Below are positions 1-5,927 of a stretch of 19,034 nt of DNA, one piece after another. Source of the DNA: Microcaldota archaeon (GTDB lineage Archaea > Micrarchaeota > Micrarchaeia > Micrarchaeales > Micrarchaeaceae); the NCBI GenBank assembly GCA_021800135.1, contig JAJYZH010000003.1, positions 1-19,034 on the forward strand, read 5' to 3'. The notes beneath the pieces are model-generated. The model searched no databases. It was not told the DNA's origin and saw nothing but the letters and a program-made list of their open reading frames with translations. A program made the translations under genes and the position numbers. Positions within the stretch are counted from its first letter, which is position 1, and each line of letters opens with the position of its first letter.

Positions 1-251
1 AGGAGTATCCCAGTGATAAAGCCGAGTTCGCTTCCGAAGGCGTTGTATACGAAAGAATACGACGCGCCCTTTGCGTGGGGCATTATATTGCCCAGCACGC
101 CCAGTTCAATCGCGATTATGATTGCGACTATACCTACCAGGACGAATGCGAACAGGGAGAAAGGCCCGGCAAGCGCTATGGCGGTGCCGCTGAGCACGAA
201 TATGCCGGCGCCTATTATCGCGGCGAGACCTACCGCAACCGCGATCGGCAT
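1..251 (-). CDS. Amino-acid permease, APC superfamily (N-terminal part, cut by window edge)
   Basis: Reading the minus strand from ATG at 251 gives an uninterrupted frame to the window edge, about 83 residues. It begins MPIAVAVGLAAIIGAGIFVL and continues with SGTAIALAGP. The GAGIFVLSG stretch with a following small-residue helix is the hallmark of TM1 of APC-superfamily transporters, where the unwound GxG segment binds the substrate amino group. TM2 (FAFVLVGIVAIIIAIELGVL) and the MPHAKGASYSFVYNAFGSELGF stretch also fit the family. Substrate cannot be told. The N-terminus is unusually short: ATG 251 is the only start after an in-frame stop, while another frame opens at ATG 295 and gives MVNQGGLTRRIK, which looks like a normal APC N-terminal tail. 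A one-base indel in the AAAA run near 262 would join them. The gene is divergent from leuS. Family is secure, the start is not. Confidence 0.8.
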   Translation of the reverse strand, partial: MPIAVAVGLAAIIGAGIFVLSGTAIALAGPFSLFAFVLVGIVAIIIAIELGVLGNIMPHAKGASYSFVYNAFGSELGFITGIL

Positions 252-470
252 GCTAATCGTTTTATTCGGCGTGTCAGACCACCCTGATTAACCATATATG
301 TGCCCTTTGCAGGCAAATGTAAGCGTTGGCCCCTTACCATATGGCCTTTTGCCATCGTGAATGCATCTTTTAATCTATCTTTATCAACATTTTTATTAGC
401 TTGGCTATATATTATATACAGGCAGCGGCATATCAGGAGGTAACCGAACCTGCAACTTTCAAGTGGTTTG
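252..470. promoter_or_regulatory. Divergent intergenic region between permease and leuS
   Basis: For leuS there is a good archaeal TATA element, CTATATATTATATA at 405-418. Archaeal transcription normally starts about 25 nt downstream, so near 437-440, giving a leader of roughly 30 nt. A perfect-looking Shine-Dalgarno AGGAGGT sits at 435-441, too close to the expected start of transcription and about 30 nt from the ATG at 471. For the permease, on the minus strand, CATATATGG (about 293-301) could serve as TATA box about 45 nt upstream of ATG 251. An AT-rich stretch at 365-400 is also present. These are pattern matches only. Confidence 0.5.
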
Positions 471-3320
471 ATGATAAATTACCCCGAGATGGAAAAGAAA
501 TGGCAGAAGGTATGGGAGGACTTAAAGGTATATGAGGCAGACCCTGATAACAGGCCTGCGCTGCTAGTGACCGCTGCGCTGCCATATGTAAACATGCCGC
601 AGCACATAGGTCATCTGCGCACCTATTCGACCGCAGACCTGCTTGCAAGGTATATGAGAGCTAAAGGATTCAATGTGTTATATCCTATGGCCTTTCACAA
701 GACGGGAACCCCTATACTCGCTATCGCGAAAAGGATAACCAGCAGGGATGAGGACCTTATCAAGGAACTGAAAATGTACGATGTGGATGATGAGTCCATA
801 TCAAAGATGGTCGATCCGCTGTACATAGCGGATTATTTCGCCACGGTAATGGAGAGGGGAATGCGCAGGGCCGGTTATGGAATCGACTGGAGAAGGAAGT
901 TTGATACCATACAGCCCATGTTCAGCAAACTCGTCGAGTGGCAGTTTTTCAAGCTCAAGGAGAAGAGGCTGTTGTCGCAGGGTACACATCCGGTAGGATG
1001 GTGCACTAACGAGAACAACGCCGTGGGACAGCACGACACAAAAGGAGATGTGCAACCTGAGATAGATGAGGAGACTGTAATAAAATTCAAGGACGTTGAT
1101 TCAGACATTTATTTCGCCTGCGCCACACTGAGACCTGAAACGATCTATGGAGTTACCAACATATTTGTTGACCCGAAGGCGAGATACGTAATAGCGAATA
1201 TTGAAGGAGAGAGGTATTATCTTTCTAAGAACGCGGCTTCTACTCTGTCGTATCAGAAGAAGATCAGCGTAGAAAGCGAACTTATAGGCGACGAACTGCT
1301 CAAGAAGAGGGCGCTCAACCCGATAACTGGCGATGCGCTTCCCGTGCTTCCTGGATTCTTCGTCAAGGACGAGACGGGAACCGGAGTCGTGATGAGCGTG
1401 CCTGCTCATGCCCCTTTTGACTACGCCGCTTTGGAAAGGCTCAAGGTTGAGAGGTACAGCATGCCTGAGCTGAATTACAAGAAAGTTATAGAAGTAAAGC
1501 CGGGCTCTGAGGCAAAATCCGGAGAAGAGATAAACCGTGAGATACCTGCACTTGGATACCTGGAACTGCTCAACGCCGATCCAAACGCGCCAGATGACGT
1601 GCTGGAACGCGCAACCAAGGCGCTGTACAAGGAGGAATCCCACAGGGGAATAATGATCGAAGGGCCTTACAAGGGGGCGAGGGAACCAGAGGCAAGGAAA
1701 AAGATAAAGTTAGACATGCTGCGCGAAGGCAAGGCGTTCAGCATATACGCCCTCAGCAACGAGAGCCCCATATATTGCAGGTGCGGGCAGAAGGTTATAG
1801 TAAAGACCATTGAGAACCAGTGGTTTATAAATTACGGGGACGAGGCGTGGAAGGAGAAAACCAGGAAGCTTGTTGGGAACATGAAGTTCTATCCCGGCAA
1901 GCTGAAAGAAGACTTCGGTATGCTCGTAGATTGGATAGACCTGCGCGCCACCGAGAGGGCGCAGGGGCTGGGCACGCGATTCCCGTTCAATCCGGATCAC
2001 ATAATAGAATCGCTTTCTGATTCTACGATGTACATGACGTTCTACACCTTCGATTACATACTCTTCGCTAACTCTGTTAAGCCTGAACAGCTAAAGCCCG
2101 CTTTCTTCGACTACCTCTTTGATTACACAAACGACATCGGGAAGGTTTCCGGAGATACGGGGATAAGCGAGGAGGCGATAAAGAAGTGCAAGGAAAGTAT
2201 AGACTACTGGTATACAAACACGGACAGGCATTCCGCACCTGATCTAATACCTAATCATCTCACCATGTACCTGTTCATACACACGGCGCTCCTTCCCGAA
2301 AGGTTCTTGCCAAAGCAGATCGTAGTCAACGGGTTCGTCAATTCTGAGGGAGTGAAGATGAGTAAGAGTTTCGGAAACATAGTCCCCCTCCTTCAGGGAG
2401 CAGAGAGGTATGGTGCGGACCCGCTCAGATTTATAGAGGTTACTGGGGCGGACCTCGACACTGATACGAATTTCAGCGTGGAAGCCCTGAACGGGGTATA
2501 CTCGAGGAACGAATTCCTATATAACACTGTAATGTCGCTCGGAGGCATGCAGAGCGGCGAGCTGAAACATATAGATTACTGGCTCTACTCTGTCCTGAAC
2601 AGAAAGATAAGGGAGGTTACGGCGCTTCTTGATGAGATGAGTTTGAGGAACGCCTATACCGGGATCTACTACAATTCTGTGTCTGAACTGCAGTGGTACC
2701 TCGAACGCGGGGGAAACAACGCCCTTGTCATGCACGACTTCCTCGAAAGGATAGTCCTTATGCTCTCTATCATTATGCCGCACTTCTCCGAGGAACTGTG
2801 GCACATGCTGGGCAAGAGCACCCTCGTAGTCAAGGAGCAGTGGCCGAAGGTTGACGATGACATGATAAACCCCGTAGAGGAGGAAAGCGAAAACGTGATA
2901 AGGAACACAATCTATGACGTGAGGCAGGGCATGGAGCTGAGCTCGAAGATAGATGCCAATAGGGGCAGGAAGGTAAAGGAGGTAAAGATAATAGTCGCTG
3001 AGCCATGGAAGGCTGAGGCTTATAATATACTAGCAGAGAAAAAGGATATTGGCGCAGTAATGGGAGATCCGGCAATGGGGAAGATTGACAAGGAAAGGCT
3101 CTCCAAGTTCCTTTCGCAGTTCGCGAAAAGGATAAACGCGCTATCTAGGCTCAACGCTATAAGCGATGAAGCGCTCATGAACGGATTTGCAGACTCCAAA
3201 GAATTCATGGAAAAGAAGATAGGGAGCGGTGTGAAGCTGGAGAAGGAGGCCGAGTCCAAGTCGGCGAGGGCCGCGAGGGCTCTCCCCAACAAGCCAAGCA
3301 TAGAGATAGTTTGGGAATGA
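471..3320 (+). CDS. leuS: Leucyl-tRNA synthetase, archaeal type
   Basis: Class I aminoacyl-tRNA synthetase that charges tRNA-Leu with leucine in the cytoplasm. The product is 949 residues, normal for archaeal LeuRS. HIGH is at residues 45-48 in NMPQHIGHLRTYS, and KMSKS at about 629-633 in EGVKMSKSFGNI. Between them is the long CP1 editing insertion, with the DETGTGVVMSVPAHAPFDYAAL segment of the hydrolytic editing pocket. The C-terminus carries the anticodon-binding helical domain and the archaeal tail ending PSIEIVWE. ATG 471 is chosen because MINYPEMEKKWQKVWED aligns with the usual archaeal start; a TTG directly before it (468) is in frame and less likely. The nearest strong Shine-Dalgarno (435-441) is too far away, so initiation may use a short leader. 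The stop overlaps the next gene as ATGA, so the two are probably cotranscribed. Confidence 0.97.
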   Translation: MINYPEMEKKWQKVWEDLKVYEADPDNRPALLVTAALPYVNMPQHIGHLRTYSTADLLARYMRAKGFNVLYPMAFHKTGTPILAIAKRITSRDEDLIKELKMYDVDDESISKMVDPLYIADYFATVMERGMRRAGYGIDWRRKFDTIQPMFSKLVEWQFFKLKEKRLLSQGTHPVGWCTNENNAVGQHDTKGDVQPEIDEETVIKFKDVDSDIYFACATLRPETIYGVTNIFVDPKARYVIANIEGERYYLSKNAASTLSYQKKISVESELIGDELLKKRALNPITGDALPVLPGFFVKDETGTGVVMSVPAHAPFDYAALERLKVERYSMPELNYKKVIEVKPGSEAKSGEEINREIPALGYLELLNADPNAPDDVLERATKALYKEESHRGIMIEGPYKGAREPEARKKIKLDMLREGKAFSIYALSNESPIYCRCGQKVIVKTIENQWFINYGDEAWKEKTRKLVGNMKFYPGKLKEDFGMLVDWIDLRATERAQGLGTRFPFNPDHIIESLSDSTMYMTFYTFDYILFANSVKPEQLKPAFFDYLFDYTNDIGKVSGDTGISEEAIKKCKESIDYWYTNTDRHSAPDLIPNHLTMYLFIHTALLPERFLPKQIVVNGFVNSEGVKMSKSFGNIVPLLQGAERYGADPLRFIEVTGADLDTDTNFSVEALNGVYSRNEFLYNTVMSLGGMQSGELKHIDYWLYSVLNRKIREVTALLDEMSLRNAYTGIYYNSVSELQWYLERGGNNALVMHDFLERIVLMLSIIMPHFSEELWHMLGKSTLVVKEQWPKVDDDMINPVEEESENVIRNTIYDVRQGMELSSKIDANRGRKVKEVKIIVAEPWKAEAYNILAEKKDIGAVMGDPAMGKIDKERLSKFLSQFAKRINALSRLNAISDEALMNGFADSKEFMEKKIGSGVKLEKEAESKSARAARALPNKPSIEIVWE

Positions 3321-3982
3321 GCAGTGATCGCATGCCCGTAAAATCAGGATTGATGCAAAGATACGACACTTTTGTGTTCGACTGGGATGGCACGCTGAAC
3401 CGCATGGACACCATACTCAAGCTTAAGAATATAGGGAAGAAGGTGCTTGGGATATATGGCAGGACATCGAAAAGCGATGTCAAGGCCGTTGGGGCTGCAG
3501 GGGCGAATATAAAAGGGAGACTAAGGGAGGAGGAGATAGGCGACAGGCTCTTTTCAAGGCTTGTGGACCTGAAGATGCTAGTCTCTAGGGTAAAATTGCA
3601 GGAAGGGACTGTTGATCTACTCAAACAGCTGAAAAAGGGCAAAAAAGCTGTTGCGATGCTTACTGATGCCGACAGCTATATAGTGCTCAAGGGCGTGTCC
3701 TACCACAACATCGAGGACTATTTTGACATTATAGTAAGCACGAGGATGTTCAAGGCGGTGAAGCCCAGCCCGCTCGGGCTGGTAGAGGTGCTGCGGCTTC
3801 TCAAGGCCAAAAAGAGTAGGACAGTGTATATAGGAGATACTCTGCTTGACTATGAGGTCGCCAAGAAGGTAGGGGTCGATTTTTGCGCCGTAGCGTCTGG
3901 AGTTGACAGCTATGAAACATTTAGGAAAGCAGGCGTGATGAAGGTGTTCAGGACCGTAGAGGAAATCAGGAGGACCTTGTGA
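3317..3982 (+). CDS. HAD-superfamily hydrolase, phosphoglycolate-phosphatase-like
   Basis: A 221-residue haloacid-dehalogenase-fold phosphatase. All four HAD motifs are visible: motif I FDWDGTL with nucleophile Asp22 and acid/base Asp24, motif II Thr116 in VAMLTDAD, motif III Lys149 in AVKPSPLG, and motif IV GDTLLD with Asp174 and Asp178 for Mg2+. The helical stretch of about 70 residues between motifs I and II fits a C1 cap, as in Gph-like enzymes. Substrate is unknown; removal of phosphoglycolate or nucleotide monophosphates is typical of the family, and pairing with leuS does not narrow it. ATG 3317 is chosen since it forms an ATGA overlap with the leuS stop; ATG 3353 (MQRYDTFVFDWDG) is an alternative that removes a 12-residue tail absent from many homologues. 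Confidence 0.88.
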   Translation: MSSDRMPVKSGLMQRYDTFVFDWDGTLNRMDTILKLKNIGKKVLGIYGRTSKSDVKAVGAAGANIKGRLREEEIGDRLFSRLVDLKMLVSRVKLQEGTVDLLKQLKKGKKAVAMLTDADSYIVLKGVSYHNIEDYFDIIVSTRMFKAVKPSPLGLVEVLRLLKAKKSRTVYIGDTLLDYEVAKKVGVDFCAVASGVDSYETFRKAGVMKVFRTVEEIRRTL

Positions 3983-4027
3983 ATTATTAAATATTTTGCC
4001 TAGTATATCTAATGCACAAGTGGTAAT
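3983..4027 (+). promoter_or_regulatory. TATA box and Shine-Dalgarno of the 142-residue protein gene
   Basis: TTATTAAATATTTT at 3984-3997 is a strong archaeal TATA match directly after the HAD stop codon. The predicted transcription start is near 4017. GTGGT at 4020-4024 lies 3 nt before ATG 4028. The gene therefore seems to have its own promoter instead of depending on the leuS transcript. Confidence 0.55.
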
Positions 4028-4456
4028 ATGATAACGGGATTCACCATAACGAAAGTAGAAGGCGCTATAGATTCGCAGGAATCTTTGGTAAAGCAGATGT
4101 TTCCGAAGCTGAACATAAACATTGAGAGAGTATCGTCTGCGGATGACAAGCTGAAGATCGAGTACTCGTTCCTTGCTGACTACCTTGATGGTACAGAAAA
4201 GAGCGCAAAGAGCGTAGGTCACATTAAGCTTTCCGGAGATATAGACGTGAAGGAGACAAAGGATTCGATAACTGCAATAATGAAGAAGTGGTCCGAAACC
4301 AATGCGCTGCCTGTGCAGCTTGCTGAGGAGATAATAAACGGGCTTAACTTCAGGTGCAGCGCTACGGGTACGCTCGTTGCGTATTCGCTTGGCTTGATAC
4401 CACCCCTTGTCATAAGTACGACAAAGATACAGGAAGCGCCAAAGCCGAGCAAGTAA
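4028..4456 (+). CDS. Conserved-looking protein of unknown function, 142 residues
   Basis: I do not recognise this protein. It has a clear promoter, a Shine-Dalgarno-like GTGGT and codon use like its neighbours, so it is probably real. It is soluble, with no signal peptide and no convincing membrane helix. The sequence alternates short hydrophobic and charged stretches (GFTITKVEGAID, NINIERVSSADDKLKIEYSF, VGHIKLSGDIDVKE) that suggest several antiparallel beta-strands, followed by a helix (AIMKKWSETNALPVQLAEEIINGL) and a final LVAYSLGLIPPLVIST segment. The strand-then-helix order is loosely reminiscent of the SecB/DUF1149-like chaperone fold, but that is only an impression. It stands alone between the leuS-HAD pair and the IS element, with a T-rich stretch (about 4471-4489) after the stop that could be a terminator. 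Confidence 0.7.
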   Translation: MITGFTITKVEGAIDSQESLVKQMFPKLNINIERVSSADDKLKIEYSFLADYLDGTEKSAKSVGHIKLSGDIDVKETKDSITAIMKKWSETNALPVQLAEEIINGLNFRCSATGTLVAYSLGLIPPLVISTTKIQEAPKPSK

Positions 4457-4487
4457 TTCCCGGCTTCCATTCCGCTTCTCTTGTTTT

Positions 4488-4515
4488 CCTGCCTTGCCCT
4501 TATAAGCCAGGCAGG
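4488..4515. repeat. Inverted repeat with TTATAA in the loop, left of the IS element
   Basis: CCTGCCT (4488-4494) and AGGCAGG (4509-4515) are perfect 7-nt inverted arms around a 14-nt loop that contains CTTATAAG. The loop could act as a TATA box. Reading rightwards it could serve tnpB, or, before the element inserted, polB. It could also be a terminator stem for the gene to the left, since a T-rich tract lies next to it. Confidence 0.4.
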
Positions 4516-4536
4516 GTTATCAAATGTGGCGTAAAA

Positions 4537-4557
4537 CCCACTCCCTTCAGGGGTGGG
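4537..4557. repeat. Left-end subterminal hairpin of the IS element
   Basis: CCCACTCC and GGGGTGGG form an 8-bp stem with one G-T pair and the loop CTTCA. It lies about 16 nt inside the inferred left tip. In the IS200/IS605 superfamily such imperfect hairpins are recognised in single-stranded form by the Y1 transposase TnpA. Confidence 0.75.
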
Positions 4558-4590
4558 ATATAAGCCACCGCAACACGTATAGGCTTTGAC

Positions 4591-5799
4591 ATGGTAATAA
4601 ATATGGCCGTCATGAAAACTGCATACAGATTCAGGTCATATCCTTCAAAGGAACAGAAGGCAAGGTTAGACAGGCAGATGTTCCTTGCGAAGGAACTCTA
4701 CAACCTTCTTCTTGAAAAATCAAGGGCATACCACAAGGAAACAGGAAAGACGCTTACGGAATACAGAATGAACGTATGGCTTACGCAAATTAAGAAAGAA
4801 AGACCAGAGTTTGCAGAACTGCATTCACAAGTCTTGCAAAATGTTTCAAAGAGGGTGTCGGACGCATACAGGCATTTCTTTAGGCGATGCAAGGAAAAGA
4901 AACAAGGCAAGAAAGTGAAGGTCGGATTTCCTCGCTTCAAGAAGTTTGTATCGTCCTTGACATATCCGCAGTTAGGATTTAAGGCAGAAAAGAGAAGAGT
5001 ATCACTCTCAAAGATAGGCAGGATAAATTTCGTCAATCACAGGGAAATAGAGGGAAGGGTAAAGACCTGCACGATAAAGAAAACAAAGTCGCAGGAATGG
5101 TATATCACATTTGCAGTTGAAAAGGAAGACAAACCTTTCGTATCAAACGGAAAACCACAAGCAGGCATAGATTTGGGGCTAAACCAATATGCGGCAATAT
5201 CTGACAACAGGATAAAACAGAATGTAAAGGTAACGAAACACCAAAGGAAACATCTAAAGATTCTGCATCAGGGAGTATCAAGGAAAAAGAAAGGTTCTCA
5301 TAACAGGAAGAAGGCAGTAGTAAGGTTGGCAAGATATTCGGAATATACCGCAAATATAAGGCAGGATTTCCTGCATAAACTCTCACACGAATTGGTCAAT
5401 TCATACTCATTGATTGCATACGAGGATTTGGAGATAGCCAACATGGTGAAGAACCATAAACTTGCGAGGTCTATTGAAGAATCCTCTTGGGGCAATTTTA
5501 CGCAGTTGTTGCAATACAAGGCTGAAAGTGCTGGTTGCGTGGCAGTTGCGGTGAAACCCCAATATACGTCTATGACATGCAGCCGATGTGGGAATGTGCA
5601 GGAAATATCCCTGTCGCAAAGGACTTTCTTTTGCGAGAAATGCGGAATGAAAGAGGACAGGGACATAAATGCAAGTATAAACATATTCAAACGAGCTACC
5701 GAAGGACATTCGGGAAGTCAAGCCTGTGGAGACGACGTAAGACCTTCCGCAAGGAAGGCGGTTGTCGAAGAAGCAGGAACTATACGGGTGGCTTCATGA
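4591..5799 (+). CDS. tnpB: TnpB, RNA-guided RuvC-like nuclease of an IS1341-type element
   Basis: A 402-residue TnpB of normal length, in the ancestral family of Cas12. The N-terminal wedge/REC part starts AYRFRSYPSKEQ. The RuvC catalytic triad is complete: Asp194 in AGIDLGLNQ, Glu278 in AYEDLEIANM, Asp358 in DRDINASINIF. The zinc finger CSRCG (330-334) and CEKCG (348-352) lies between the second and third motifs. The C-terminal tail (KRATEGHSGSQACGDD) is typical of archaeal IS1341 copies. TnpB proteins use an RNA read from the right end of the element to cut DNA next to a TAM and so help the element persist. ATG 4591 is taken; ATG 4603 or 4612 would give the more usual short N-terminus and are equally possible. 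No frameshift or stop interrupts the gene, so it may be active. Confidence 0.93.
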   Translation: MVINMAVMKTAYRFRSYPSKEQKARLDRQMFLAKELYNLLLEKSRAYHKETGKTLTEYRMNVWLTQIKKERPEFAELHSQVLQNVSKRVSDAYRHFFRRCKEKKQGKKVKVGFPRFKKFVSSLTYPQLGFKAEKRRVSLSKIGRINFVNHREIEGRVKTCTIKKTKSQEWYITFAVEKEDKPFVSNGKPQAGIDLGLNQYAAISDNRIKQNVKVTKHQRKHLKILHQGVSRKKKGSHNRKKAVVRLARYSEYTANIRQDFLHKLSHELVNSYSLIAYEDLEIANMVKNHKLARSIEESSWGNFTQLLQYKAESAGCVAVAVKPQYTSMTCSRCGNVQEISLSQRTFFCEKCGMKEDRDINASINIFKRATEGHSGSQACGDDVRPSARKAVVEEAGTIRVAS

Positions 5800-5854
5800 C
5801 GACCAATCATAGCCGCCCTGGAAACCCACGACTTCAGTCGTGGGAGGATGTCAC
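5700..5854 (+). ncRNA. Predicted omega-RNA (reRNA) scaffold at the right end
   Basis: In this family the guide RNA overlaps the 3' end of tnpB and ends at the right tip, with the guide taken from the flank just beyond. The segment holds the last part of tnpB, a short non-coding stretch, and the stable 8-bp hairpin CCCACGAC-TTCA-GTCGTGGG at 5825-5844. The 5' boundary is not defined by the sequence and is given only roughly. The predicted guide would begin AAAGGTTTCACGTTCA at 5855, running towards polB. Confidence 0.5.
5825..5844. repeat. Right-end hairpin of the IS element
   Basis: CCCACGAC and GTCGTGGG form a perfect 8-bp stem around TTCA (9 bp if the loop is TC). It shares the TTCA loop and the CCCAC/GTGGG base with the left hairpin at 4537-4557. 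It is followed by AGGATGTCAC, the inferred tip. It should act both as TnpA recognition hairpin and as a stem of the TnpB guide RNA. Confidence 0.8.
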
Positions 5855-5866
5855 AAAGGTTTCACG

Positions 5867-5927
5867 TTCAGTATAGCTATAGCTCAAGGATGTTTAGTAT
5901 TAGGGCAATGTTGGGCAGGTCTAGGAT
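5867..5927 (+). promoter_or_regulatory. Short leader of polB between IS tip and start codon
   Basis: Only about 73 nt separate the inferred IS right tip (5854) from ATG 5928. GTATAGCTATAGCT at 5871-5884 is a weak TATA candidate with a predicted start near 5903. No strong Shine-Dalgarno is seen. A stronger TTATAA exists at 4500-4505, on the other side of the element. Confidence 0.3.

Larger units (their letters stand above)
4521..5854 (+). mobile_element. IS1341-type (IS200/IS605 superfamily) element with TnpB only
   Basis: The element contains a single gene, tnpB, and no Y1 transposase tnpA, as in the IS1341 group, so it would need a TnpA in trans to move. Both ends carry subterminal hairpins typical of the superfamily: left, CCCACTCC-CTTCA-GGGGTGGG at 4537-4557; right, CCCACGAC-TTCA-GTCGTGGG at 5825-5844. 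Both have TTCA in the loop. The right tip is placed after GGATGTCAC (ending 5854) by resemblance to known right ends closing in TCAC or TCAA. The left tip is placed after TTAT (4517-4520), which would be the target and the TAM. The tips are inferences, the hairpins and gene are seen directly. No terminal inverted repeat or target duplication is expected for this family. Confidence 0.82.

Noticed and set aside
13..291. Plus-strand frame of 92 codons at the window start
   Set aside because: The opposite strand encodes the clear GAGIFVLSG permease signature, so this is its mirror.
1101..1643. Long minus-strand frame (180 codons) opposite leuS
   Set aside because: It is antisense to the LeuRS editing domain, has no family motifs and mirrors the codon bias of the real gene.
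3617..4222. Minus-strand frame of 201 codons
   Set aside because: It spans two real plus-strand genes and their promoter, and its Cys/Tyr/His-rich product shows no domain.
4537..5844. Two similar hairpins as a minimal CRISPR array
   Set aside because: They differ in stem sequence, flank a tnpB gene and match IS200/IS605 end hairpins.
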